The notes: generated from the letters alone by a model not told the origin. A DNA stretch of 64,000 nucleotides from Dryocola sp. LX212 (GCA_041504365.1 CP167917.1:1922001-1986000); one strand, 5' to 3'. Counted from the stretch's first letter, positions 29,649 through 37,690 are shown. Numbers and translations are program-made.

Positions 29649-32230
29649 GCGCCCCGGTGCGTTCAACCTGCCCCTATTGCGGGGTAGGTTGCGGCGTAAC
29701 GGCCCGGACCGATGAGAACGGCGGCATGAAAATAGCCGGGGACGAACAGCATCCGGCCAATTTCGGGCGGCTGTGCGTAAAGGGAGCTTCGCTTGGCGAA
29801 ACGCTCGGTCTGGAAGAGCGTCTGCTGTTCCCGGAGGTTAACGGCGAGCGCGTTGCCTGGGAGGCGGCGCTGGACCATACCGCGCAAAAATTGCAGGACA
29901 TCATTCGGGAGTTCGGTCCAAAGGCGGTGGCGTTCTATGCTTCCGGCCAGCTGCTCACCGAGGATTACTATGTTGCCAATAAGCTGATGAAGGGGTTCAT
30001 CGGCGCGGCGAATATCGACACTAATTCGCGGCTCTGCATGGCTTCGGCGGTGGTTGGCTACAAACGTGCGTTCGGCGCGGATTTCGTGCCGTGCAGCTAT
30101 GAAGATCTTGAGCAGACGGATCTGGTGGTGCTGGCAGGCTCAAACGCGGCCTGGACGCACCCGGTGCTCTATCAGCGGCTGGCGGAGGCCAAACGGCAGC
30201 GCCCGGAGATGAAAGTCGTGGTGATAGATCCGCGCCGCACCCCGACCTGCGATATCGCCGATCTGCACCTGGCGCTGCGGCCCGGCAGCGACGCCGGGCT
30301 GTTTGTCGGCCTGCTTCATTATCTGACGCGGCACAGGCCGCCGGGCCAGACGTTCGACGGCGAGGCCGAAGCGCTGGCGCTGGCTGCCGGGTGGCCGCTG
30401 GAGAAATGCGCCGACTTTTGCAGGTTGGATGCGGGGGCTATCGGCACCTTCTGGCAGTGGTTTGCCGACAGCCCGCGCGCCATGACGCTCTACACCATGG
30501 GCATCAACCAGTCCTCAAGCGGCAGCGACAAGTGCAGCGCCATCATCAACGTGCATCTGGCCAGCGGTAAGCTTGGGCGCGCGGGCTGCGGGCCGTTTTC
30601 GCTGACCGGACAGCCAAACGCCATGGGCGGCAGGGAGGTCGGGGGGCTGGCAAACCAGCTGGCCTGCCACCTTAATTTTGAACCTGCCGACATCGCCCGG
30701 CTCGGGCGCTTTTGGGGCAGCGAGCGAATCGCCGAAACGCCGGGCCTGATGGCGGTGGAGCTATTTGATGCCATAGGGCGGGGAGAGATAAAAGCCGTGT
30801 GGATCATGGGCACCAATCCGGCGGTTTCGCTGCCGGATGCCTCCGGCGTGGAGCGGGCGCTGGCGAAATGCCCGCTGGTCATTGTCTCCGACGTGGTGGA
30901 TAAAACGGACACCGGACGCTACGCCCACGTGCGCTTTCCGGCGCTGGCCTGGGGAGAAAAAAACGGCACGGTCACTAACTCAGAGCGCAGGATTTCGCGG
31001 CAGCGCGACTTTCTGTCGCCGCCGGGGGAAGCCCGCGCCGACTGGTGGATTTTGTCGCAGATTGCCCGGCGGCTCGGCTATGAAAAAATGTTCGCCTGGC
31101 AGCATCCACAGGAAATTTTTTGCGAACATGCGGCGCTGTCGGGCTATGAGAATAACGGCTCACGCGCCTTTGATATCAGCGGGCTGGCAGCGCTGACCCG
31201 CCAGCAGTACGACGAGCTTGAGCCGGTGCGCTGGCCCGTTGCCGCAGCCCCCCACGGCCCGGTGAAAAGCTGGCGCAAAAGCGGCAGGTTTCAGATGGCG
31301 GGGGGTGATCCCCGGCTGCCAGCGGCCCTGACCGACCGTAATTATCCGTTACTGCTTAACACCGGGCGAATTCGCGATCAGTGGCACACCATGACGCGAA
31401 CCGGGTACGTGCCGGGCCTGATGCAGCATACCGTTATGCCGTACCTGGAGATTAATCCGCTGGACGCACAACGCTATGGCATAACGGATGCAGGGCTGGT
31501 ACGCATTGCATCCCCGCTGGGCGGCATGATCGCCCGAGCGCAGCTGAGCGAACACCAGCAGCCGGGAAGCCTTTTTTCTCCGATGCACTGGAGCCAGCAG
31601 TTTGCCCGTAAGGGGCAGATAAACAGCCTGGTGGCGAAAGTATGCGATGTCGATTCCGGCCAGCCGGAGAGCAAACAGACGGCAGTCCGCCTTCAGCGCT
31701 GGCAGCCTGCGTGGTACGGCGAGATCTTCACAGTCGGTGAAATTGTCTTTGCGGAGGATATTCAGTGGTGGCGGCAGGCGTCGCCGGGCGCGGCGCATTT
31801 TCTTTGCGCGGCGGACAGCGATCCGCGGGCCTGGGCGGCAACGCTGACAGCCGGTCGAGGCTGGCAGCTGCAGTACGCCAGCTGCGACGGGGAGCTGTAT
31901 CATCTGCTGGCGTGGCACGACGGCAGGTTAAGGCTGGCCTTCTATGCCGCAAAAGCCTGGCCGGACATTGACCGGCAGGCCGTGCTGGCGGCGTTTGAAA
32001 ATGCGCCGCATGGGCGGCATTCGTTGCTGGCGGGCCGGGCGCCCGGAGGAGCAGCGGCCCCGGGCAGAACGGTTTGCAGCTGCTTTAGCGTGGGCGAGAT
32101 GACAATTCTGGGCGCCATCGCGTCGGGCTGTCACACCGTCGCGATGCTGGGCGAGAAGCTGCGGTGCGGCACCAACTGCGGCTCCTGCATCCCGGAGCTG
32201 AAGGCGTTACTGCCCAAAGCGGCTGATTAG
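29645..32230 (+). CDS. nasA: Assimilatory nitrate reductase catalytic subunit NasA
   Basis: 861 residues, a cytosolic molybdopterin enzyme reducing nitrate to nitrite for assimilation. The N-terminal [4Fe-4S] cluster ligands are Cys9, Cys12, Cys16 (CPYCGVGC) and Cys44 (LCVKG). The bis-MGD domains follow (TNSRLCMASAV, GSNAAWTHPVL, TMGINQSSSGSDKCSAI, GRIRDQWHTMTRTG). A C-terminal BFD-like [2Fe-2S] domain (TVCSCFSVGE ... CGTNCGSC) extends it beyond the minimal NapA/NarB type and likely receives electrons from NasC. Its last 24 bp overlap the convergent PEBP gene. Last gene of nasFEDCBA. Confidence 0.95.
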   Translation: MSAPVRSTCPYCGVGCGVTARTDENGGMKIAGDEQHPANFGRLCVKGASLGETLGLEERLLFPEVNGERVAWEAALDHTAQKLQDIIREFGPKAVAFYASGQLLTEDYYVANKLMKGFIGAANIDTNSRLCMASAVVGYKRAFGADFVPCSYEDLEQTDLVVLAGSNAAWTHPVLYQRLAEAKRQRPEMKVVVIDPRRTPTCDIADLHLALRPGSDAGLFVGLLHYLTRHRPPGQTFDGEAEALALAAGWPLEKCADFCRLDAGAIGTFWQWFADSPRAMTLYTMGINQSSSGSDKCSAIINVHLASGKLGRAGCGPFSLTGQPNAMGGREVGGLANQLACHLNFEPADIARLGRFWGSERIAETPGLMAVELFDAIGRGEIKAVWIMGTNPAVSLPDASGVERALAKCPLVIVSDVVDKTDTGRYAHVRFPALAWGEKNGTVTNSERRISRQRDFLSPPGEARADWWILSQIARRLGYEKMFAWQHPQEIFCEHAALSGYENNGSRAFDISGLAALTRQQYDELEPVRWPVAAAPHGPVKSWRKSGRFQMAGGDPRLPAALTDRNYPLLLNTGRIRDQWHTMTRTGYVPGLMQHTVMPYLEINPLDAQRYGITDAGLVRIASPLGGMIARAQLSEHQQPGSLFSPMHWSQQFARKGQINSLVAKVCDVDSGQPESKQTAVRLQRWQPAWYGEIFTVGEIVFAEDIQWWRQASPGAAHFLCAADSDPRAWAATLTAGRGWQLQYASCDGELYHLLAWHDGRLRLAFYAAKAWPDIDRQAVLAAFENAPHGRHSLLAGRAPGGAAAPGRTVCSCFSVGEMTILGAIASGCHTVAMLGEKLRCGTNCGSCIPELKALLPKAAD

Positions 32231-32758
32231 CCCCGCCGCCGCCAGGGCGTGCCCCTTGAGCTTAGCGAAAAGCTCTTCGCGGGTCAGGCCAGCGGGAAGA
32301 GCATTGGCGCGCAAATCCGTGGCGATCAGCGTCCAGGTGTAGTGGTGCGCACCGCTTCCTGGCGGAGGACACGGCCCGTGCCAGGCCTGGCTGCCGGGGG
32401 TATTTTTACCTCCGGTGAAACCTTTACCGTCCCGCAGCTGGTTAGCGGTAAAACCAGTCGCGCTGGCCGGGATGTTATAGGCCACCAGATGCGTCACGCC
32501 CAGGCCTTTTGCCCCTTCCGGATCGTGCACTATCAGCGCAAAGCTCTGCGTAGTGGCAGGAGGATTGCTCCAGACTACCGGGGGGGAAAGATTCTGACCG
32601 GTACAGTTCGGGTTATTCTTCGCGTTGCCCGCGTACTGCTTATCCAGCATCGCGTTATCGGCAAACGCCGGGGACTGCAGCATAAACAAGCCTTCAGCCT
32701 GAGCGGTAAAACAGCCGCACAAAAGCAGGGCGGACAAACAGCGTAGCGAGGTTTTCAT
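32207..32758 (-). CDS. YbhB/YbcL (PEBP) family exported protein
   Basis: 183 residues with a signal peptide (MKTSLRCLSALLLCGCFTAQA) and a full phosphatidylethanolamine-binding-protein fold: NLSPPVVWSNPPATTQSFAL (about 53-72), VHDPEGAKGLGVTHLVAYNIP, and the ligand-pocket GPCPPPGSGAHHYTWTLIATD. E. coli relatives YbhB and YbcL are of this family; YbcL is also periplasmic. The ligand is not known. The gene is convergent with nasA and shares 24 bp with it. No separate terminator is seen in the overlap. Confidence 0.9.
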   Translation of the reverse strand: MKTSLRCLSALLLCGCFTAQAEGLFMLQSPAFADNAMLDKQYAGNAKNNPNCTGQNLSPPVVWSNPPATTQSFALIVHDPEGAKGLGVTHLVAYNIPASATGFTANQLRDGKGFTGGKNTPGSQAWHGPCPPPGSGAHHYTWTLIATDLRANALPAGLTREELFAKLKGHALAAAGLISRFGQ

Positions 32759-32872
32759 AGTGGGTTGCTCAAAGGGCTGGAACTATAAGCGTAGCGCGAA
32801 TTTAGGAATAAGTTGGCGTGCGGGCAGGGACTTTAAGCGTGTTCAGAACACGCATGATGTTATAATTTCCAG

Positions 32873-34288
32873 ATGTTTAAAAAAGCTGTCCCGCTGTTAA
32901 TCCTGAACTTCACACTCCTGAGCACCGGAGGAGCCGCCGCTACCCGTCAGCCTTTCGTCGAACAGGGTGATACGCTTTTGTCTCCTGCTCCGCCAGAACT
33001 TCCCGACTTAGGCATGGCCCCGGAAACCGACGCCGCCGCTAAGCACATTGCTGAAATGGCTAAAAAATTCGGCGAGGCAAGCATGATCGACAACGGGCTG
33101 GACGCCGGAGACCAGGCACGGCTTATGGCATTCACCAGCCTGCGGGACGCGCTGGCCGACAGGGTCGTGGACGAGGCTGAATCGCTGCTCTCCCCGTGGG
33201 GTAAAGCCAGCTTTAACCTGCTGGTGGATCAGCACGGCAGCTGGAACGGCAGCAGCGGTTCGCTGTTTTCGCCGTGGCAGGATAACGAGCGCTATCTTAC
33301 CTGGAGTCAGATTGGCTTCACCCAGCAGGAAGAGGGCACGGTCGGCAACCTCGGCGTCGGGCAGCGCTGGGTAGCGGGCAGCTGGCTGCTGGGCTACAAC
33401 ACTTTCTACGATACCCAGCTGTCGAAGCATCTTCAGCGCGCCGGGCTGGGCGCTGAGGCGTGGGGTGAATTCCTGCGCCTGTCCGCCAACTACTACCATC
33501 CGATGAAGGGCTGGCAGGACGATACCGACACGCAGGAGCAGCGCCTGGCGCGGGGGTATGACATTACGGCGAAGGCGTGGCTGCCGTTCTACCGGCATAT
33601 TAATACAAACCTGAGCCTCGAGCAGTATTTTGGCGACAGCGTGGATCTGTTCGACAGCGGCACGGGATACCGTAACCCGGTTGCGGTGACCATGGGCCTG
33701 AGCTATACGCCGGTGCCGCTGGTGACCTTTACCGCCCAGCATAAGCAGGGGGAAAACGGCGTCGGGCAGAATAACCTTGGTCTGAAGCTGAACTATCGCC
33801 TTGGCGTGCCCTTTGCCAAACAGATTTCTTCTGCGGAGGTGGCGGCGACCAGCTCGCTTCGTGGTAGCCGCTACGACAGCGTCGACAGAAATGATTTACC
33901 GGTGATGGAATATCGCCAGCGTAAAACCCTGTCGGTGTTTTTGGCGACGCCGCCGTGGGAGCTGCACCCGGGTGAAACCGTCGAGCTCAAGCTGCAGGTG
34001 CGGGCGAACCACGCCATCCGCAATATCACCTGGCAGGGAGATACCCGGGTGCTAAGCCTGACGCCTCCGGCCAACAACCGCAGCACTGACGGCTGGAGCG
34101 TGATTATGCCTGCGGTGCAGAATGGCGAATCGGGGGAATACCACCTCTCCGTGACGCTTGAGGATGACAAGGGGCAGAAGGTGACGTCGAACTGGATTAC
34201 GCTTAAGCAGGCTGAGCCGCTGGTGGTGACTCCGGCAGAAGATCCGCGCTACAACCTTCTGCCGGTGAACGACTTTACGCCAAGATAG
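32873..34288 (+). CDS. ychO: Invasin-like inverse autotransporter YchO
   Basis: 471 residues, matching the YchO (formerly YchP) family, outer-membrane proteins related to intimin and invasin and linked to adhesion and biofilm. The signal peptide is about 1-22. The inverse autotransporter barrel follows (about 100-310: WGKASFNLLVDQHGSWNGSS, GQRWVAGSWLLGYNTFYDTQ, MGLSYTPVPLVTFTAQHKQG), then a linker and one Ig-like domain (about 345-445; ATPPWELHPGETVELKLQV). There is no long passenger, so it is a minimal member. In E. coli it neighbours narL; here a 3.4-kb island separates them. The last few codons (NDFTPR) overlap sequence resembling a Tn3 transposase remnant on the other strand, so the C-terminus may have been altered. 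Confidence 0.88.
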   Translation: MFKKAVPLLILNFTLLSTGGAAATRQPFVEQGDTLLSPAPPELPDLGMAPETDAAAKHIAEMAKKFGEASMIDNGLDAGDQARLMAFTSLRDALADRVVDEAESLLSPWGKASFNLLVDQHGSWNGSSGSLFSPWQDNERYLTWSQIGFTQQEEGTVGNLGVGQRWVAGSWLLGYNTFYDTQLSKHLQRAGLGAEAWGEFLRLSANYYHPMKGWQDDTDTQEQRLARGYDITAKAWLPFYRHINTNLSLEQYFGDSVDLFDSGTGYRNPVAVTMGLSYTPVPLVTFTAQHKQGENGVGQNNLGLKLNYRLGVPFAKQISSAEVAATSSLRGSRYDSVDRNDLPVMEYRQRKTLSVFLATPPWELHPGETVELKLQVRANHAIRNITWQGDTRVLSLTPPANNRSTDGWSVIMPAVQNGESGEYHLSVTLEDDKGQKVTSNWITLKQAEPLVVTPAEDPRYNLLPVNDFTPR

Positions 34289-34625
34289 AGATACAGTTCG
34301 GTTAAATACTCACGTCGAGTTGTATCCCCGCCGTAAAGGTAAGCAGGCCAGAGATCCCTGCTAATCTTCAGCCTGCTGGCGATATGCTTCAGCAACGCAT
34401 CTGGGGGTGTTTTTTTTATCTGGGGCAAAGCCTGCATTTTTCAGGTAACAGAGAAGAACGGCAAAACCAAAACGGCTGGTGGGTTTACGGTGAGCACTGA
34501 TAAGCGCCAGATCATGCTAACTGAAATACGCCATTTGGGTCAGCGTTAACTCATCCTCTGGTAACACCAGCAATGATTCTCTTTCCGACAGCTAAAGGAT
34601 CTGCCGAGTGATTTTGATTAAGTCG
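34262..34625 (-). pseudogene. Decayed Tn3-family transposase N-terminus (DUF4158-like)
   Basis: Read on the minus strand, this stretch encodes pieces of a Tn3-type TnpA N-terminus in the right order. First is ITRQIL then an amber, LSERESLLVLPEDE, TLTQMAYFS, another amber, and HDLALISAHRKPTSRFGFAV followed by LLCYLKNAGF. After a frameshift in the T-rich run near 34411-34419 comes LLKHIASRLKISRDLWPAYL and TTRREYLTELYLYLGVKSFT. The order and spacing match the N-terminal domain of Tn3-family transposases (SERESLLALP, NRLGFAVQLCYLR, TRREHLSEL). Two stops, a frameshift and absence of the catalytic domain make it a relic. It marks the left edge of the effector island, and its end overlaps the 3' end of ychO. 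Confidence 0.75.
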
Positions 34626-34679
34626 TGATTGCTGTATGCTGCCGGTGAGTATAACCGCTTATATATTGAGGGATTAATA

Positions 34680-35201
34680 ATGGCAAGAGCACTAGCCTGC
34701 CTGGGCGATAAAACGAGTTATGGAGAAATTATTTCAGCGACTGCGTCCTGGTTCGAAGGAAGTAAAGCAATAGCCCGAACCGGCGACAAGGCATCATGCA
34801 GCAAATGCACCGGGTATTTTGAAATCCTTGCCTCCGCACAGGACTGGGCAGAAGAAGGCAAAGCGTATGCTGCCACAGGTGACAGAGTGCTGTGCCGTTG
34901 CCCCGATCACTATGTTTACGGTTCAGCCACGCAGTCTACCAGCACAGGTACTGGCTCTCTGACCTCCCGTAATACCAGCCAGTCTCCTGTACCGGCGCAG
35001 TAGGCACAGGATCCCAGCGCCCGGAACTGTATTCGCTTTCAATGCTCCGGTGACGATGGCCAGCTTATGGCTGGCTGTCGCTACACCCTGATGCTCCCGG
35101 ACGGACGTTCTGAAGCTGGCGTTACCGATGAGCACGGGGCTACGGGGTGGCACTATGCCGAATCGGCAGACGATATCAACCTGCATATTCTTACGGACTG
35201 A
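34680..35201 (+). pseudogene. PAAR-TTR spike gene interrupted by an in-frame amber codon
   Basis: The ATG at 34680 (after GAGGGATTAAT) opens an ORF for a PAAR-type T6SS spike tip with metal-site-like repeats: ACLGDKTSYG, IARTGDKASCSKC and YAATGDRVLCRCPDH. It ends at TAG (35001-35003) after 107 residues. The same frame then continues for another 65 codons to TGA at 35199-35201, encoding AQDPSARNCIRFQCSGDDG and CRYTLMLPDGRSEAG, closely similar to the C-terminal domain of the intact gene at 35213. That domain resembles the transthyretin-like (TTR) extensions that recruit effectors to PAAR and VgrG proteins. A single Gln-to-amber change is the simplest explanation. The truncated product may still form a tip but would lack the effector-recruiting domain. 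Confidence 0.72.
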
Positions 35202-35212
35202 GGAAAACTTGT

Positions 35213-35743
35213 ATGTCAGACAACAAATGGAGTGGTGTGCACGGTAAAAACTCCGGGCTTGATGGGGATAAAACATCAACAGGGGCAGTCTGTTATGCAG
35301 GAAGCCAGGGCTGGTCAGTGAACGGAAGGCGAAAGCTCTACGTGGGTGATAAAACGTCACCCTGCCCGAAATGCGGACAACCTGGAGTGATTGCTTCCGG
35401 CGATCTCCGGCAGACCAATCCACAAGGGAGGGCAGTAGCCGTCGATGGTTCACCAGTACGCTGCGGGTGTGCGACCGGCACGAACTTCGTTATTGCAGCA
35501 GGAAATCCGTCAACGGCAAAAATTGCCAGCGCACAGAGCCGGTCTGCCCGGCAACCTTCTTCACGTAATACCCTTCGTTTTCAGTGTGCAGATGATGATG
35601 GCAGACTGATGGTGGATTGCCGATATGTTCTGATGTTCCCGGATGGCCACACGGAAACGGGGAATACGGATAGCCAGGGGATGACAGCGTGGCATAATGC
35701 TGAATCCGCTGAAAATATTAACCTGCATATATTAATGGATTAA
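35213..35743 (+). CDS. PAAR-like spike protein with C-terminal TTR-like extension
   Basis: 176 residues from the ATG at 35213 (AGGAAAAC upstream). The N-terminal half is PAAR-like, with paired Gly-Asp-Lys turns and cysteines: LDGDKTSTGAVCYAG, LYVGDKTSPCPKCGQPGVIA, VDGSPVRCGC. The C-terminal 55 residues (LRFQCADDDGRLMVDCRYVL, then MFPDGHTETGNTD) form a TTR-like module shared with the broken upstream gene. PAAR proteins cap the VgrG spike of type VI secretion systems; TTR extensions bind cargo effectors. No other T6SS component lies in the window, so this is an orphan delivery module. The stop is 2 bp before the predicted effector gene. Confidence 0.75.
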   Translation: MSDNKWSGVHGKNSGLDGDKTSTGAVCYAGSQGWSVNGRRKLYVGDKTSPCPKCGQPGVIASGDLRQTNPQGRAVAVDGSPVRCGCATGTNFVIAAGNPSTAKIASAQSRSARQPSSRNTLRFQCADDDGRLMVDCRYVLMFPDGHTETGNTDSQGMTAWHNAESAENINLHILMD

Positions 35744-35745
35744 TT

Positions 35746-36924
35746 ATGGCTGTTTACCACCTCAGTACCCGTGTTAACTCTAACGCCCCAGCTCATTCTT
35801 TGCTGTATGACCTGTGTATTTATCGCATGGACTCCAGCAGGAATAAACACCCCCTGGTAGATGTGAAACAACAGCCGTTTCAGGGGAGTTATGAAACACA
35901 GAGCCACATGACCGGAAATATAAATGAGTCACTCTCGACTATTTATATTATGGAAATGAAACTTTACCGAAAAACCATGTTGCATACGCACTGTGTAACG
36001 CCTGTTCCGTTCACTAAGATGTACACGCTGGAAGAATTTGCGTCAGGCAAAGCCTGGTCTCCGGTGAAGCGGGAGAACCCCTGTTATTTTGAATCAAAAG
36101 GGACAATGAAACCTGAAAGTCAGGGGGGCGAAACAAAGAAGATAAAAATCACCATTCCTGAACGTCCATTTATAGCGAAAGAATATACTATCGGAACGCC
36201 GCAGGATCCGTTTGAAAAAAACAAAATTGATTCTGAAATAAACGACAGATTTTATCATTATTCTTACCCTTATCAGGATAGGGCAAGTGTATGTGGACCT
36301 GCTGCATTTTTTTACTGTGTTCAAATGGACCGTCCTGATGTATATGCACAAGCTGCCAGGGAATTATGGCGGTATGGAAAGACTAAAATAGGTGCACTGA
36401 CCATCTCCCCTGGCGAAGGGTGTAAGCACCCTTCAGGTATGTTTTATACAGGTGGAGGTCAGCCAAGGATCTTAGGGCTTGACTGGATGACACTGGCTGG
36501 GCTCAGGGATTCAGAAAATACCATGCTGAGCTTTGATGCTCTTGATTCGCCAGTGGCTGGTATCACAATGTGGCAAACACTGACTGAATGGTTTGAAAAG
36601 GCCGGTTATGAAAAGGTGTTCAGTAATGTAGGAATCACTCAGGCAGGTGTCCAGGGAATCAGAGATTTAAATAAATATGTAGAGCAAGGTTATAAAGTTG
36701 TGACATTAATAAATGATGGACTGCTTGAAGGTAGTACAAACAACACGACATTACCTACGCACTGGATTGTATGGGATGGTTCTGTAACACAGGATAATAA
36801 TGGGTATGTTAATTTAAAATTATTTTCCTGGGGGCAATCAACTAACTGGGTTAAACAGGAAAAAGATTTGCAATTTTTTATCAATAGATTTTTCGGGGGA
36901 GTGGTTTTCAAGCCATTAAAGTAG
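35746..36924 (+). CDS. Candidate type VI secretion effector with cysteine-protease-like C-terminal domain
   Basis: 392 residues, no signal peptide. Unrecognised as a family. The C-terminal half (about 170-392) shows a papain/C39-like pattern: a likely nucleophile Cys183 in ASVCGPAAFFYC, a likely general base His339 in LPTHWIVWDGS, and downstream polar residues in LKLFSWGQSTNW (359-370). The N-terminal half (1-160) has no recognised domain and may bind the TTR extension of the PAAR protein encoded 2 bp upstream. The following gene encodes a lipoprotein, so cytosolic delivery to a neighbour's periplasm and action on peptidoglycan or a periplasmic protein is plausible. Base composition is clearly more AT-rich than the backbone. 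An amidase-type cysteine enzyme is an alternative to a protease. Confidence 0.6.
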   Translation: MAVYHLSTRVNSNAPAHSLLYDLCIYRMDSSRNKHPLVDVKQQPFQGSYETQSHMTGNINESLSTIYIMEMKLYRKTMLHTHCVTPVPFTKMYTLEEFASGKAWSPVKRENPCYFESKGTMKPESQGGETKKIKITIPERPFIAKEYTIGTPQDPFEKNKIDSEINDRFYHYSYPYQDRASVCGPAAFFYCVQMDRPDVYAQAARELWRYGKTKIGALTISPGEGCKHPSGMFYTGGGQPRILGLDWMTLAGLRDSENTMLSFDALDSPVAGITMWQTLTEWFEKAGYEKVFSNVGITQAGVQGIRDLNKYVEQGYKVVTLINDGLLEGSTNNTTLPTHWIVWDGSVTQDNNGYVNLKLFSWGQSTNWVKQEKDLQFFINRFFGGVVFKPLK

Positions 36925-36926
36925 CA

Positions 36927-37322
36927 ATGAGGATATTTTCTGTTATTTTTGTTTCATTTGCAGTATCAGCATGTACTTTACATGCTGATGTTACTCCTGA
37001 TGGTAATTCACTTAACTATGCTATAGTAGGAACACCGTATGCCAGTGAAATAAATATAAATGGTGGTGCTGTATCATCTTTAGATTCTAGAGGAAAAGAA
37101 AGATTCGTAGGTGAAATAACTCCATCCGATACAGGATTAACTTTAAGGTATTGTAATGATTCTCCAGCTCACAATTGCGTCAGGGTTCAGGGAGTACCAG
37201 TAAAGCCGGGGATCGTCACCGTACGAGTATCAGGCGGATTGTTTGGCACTAATGTAGCGACAGGTGGGGAATTTGATAAAACATATACTATTAAGATCAA
37301 AGATTCAGAAGGGTCTTTTTAA
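36927..37322 (+). CDS. Small lipoprotein, candidate immunity protein
   Basis: 131 residues. The N-terminus MRIFSVIFVSFAVSACTLHA is a lipoprotein signal with lipobox VSAC (Cys16); the residue after Cys is Thr, so sorting to the outer membrane would be expected. The mature 115 residues are strand-rich (NYAIVGTPYASEININGGAV, TVRVSGGLFGTNVATGG), suggesting an Ig-like or lipocalin-like small fold. It begins 2 bp after the effector stop and ends before a terminator at 37370. Effector-adjacent periplasmic lipoproteins are typical immunity proteins for T6SS effectors that act in the periplasm. AT-rich like the effector gene. Function is inferred from context only. Confidence 0.55.
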   Translation: MRIFSVIFVSFAVSACTLHADVTPDGNSLNYAIVGTPYASEININGGAVSSLDSRGKERFVGEITPSDTGLTLRYCNDSPAHNCVRVQGVPVKPGIVTVRVSGGLFGTNVATGGEFDKTYTIKIKDSEGSF

Positions 37323-37369
37323 GATCGTTTAAGCGGTGCTCTCAGCATCGCCCATCAAGATACGAGAAT

Positions 37370-37388
37370 CCGCTCAGAGAGCGGTTTT
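37370..37388 (+). terminator. Intrinsic terminator after the effector-immunity pair
   Basis: CCGCTC, loop AGA, GAGCGG, TTTT, 48 bp beyond the lipoprotein stop. The short stem is GC-rich; it is the only clear terminator on the + strand of the island. Confidence 0.65.
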
Positions 37389-37647
37389 CTCACACCTTAG
37401 TGGTAAAAAAAAACCTTAACGTACAATAATTTTCAATATCCAAACTGACCCAGTCATAATTCATCCCGGTCATACGTCAGGGTGGGATCTGTTAACCTCT
37501 GGTATTCCGTTCACCCGTCCGTCTGGCTATCTCTGCTACCGTTGCGAACGGCGAACACCCTATGGACGTTCACCAGTTTGGCAGCAACATATGCCACCTG
37601 ACGCAGAGTGAACGGAACCTTCTCAATCTCGCCAGTAACTGTTTACA
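37389..37647. other. Unassigned intergenic stretch at the right edge of the island
   Basis: Between the effector terminator and the IS-like end there is no supported gene. A 38-codon frame (ATG at 37562, ending TAG at 37676) and a 43-codon frame on the minus strand exist but match nothing I know. The stretch is likely remnant DNA from one or more mobile elements. Confidence 0.4.
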
Positions 37648-37666
37648 AGATCTGTATAAAAGACAG
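37648..37666 (-). mobile_element. Tn5/IS50-like 19-bp terminal inverted repeat
   Basis: On the minus strand the 19-mer CTGTCTTTTATACAGATCT differs at two positions from the Tn5 mosaic end CTGTCTCTTATACACATCT. It lies 25 bp from the narL stop. No transposase is recognisable nearby and no partner end was found at the left side, so this would be a relic of an IS4-family (IS50 group) element. Confidence 0.5.
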
Positions 37667-37690
37667 TTGCCGGAATAGGGGGATAGTGCC

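Noticed and set aside
34249..34437. 62-codon minus-strand ORF as a real small gene
   Set aside because: Its sequence is the frameshifted continuation of the Tn3 transposase relic, so it is part of a pseudogene.
37562..37678. 38-codon + strand ORF between the island terminator and narL
   Set aside because: It reads through the IS50-like end, has no ribosome-binding site I trust and no recognised similarity; kept only as unassigned sequence.
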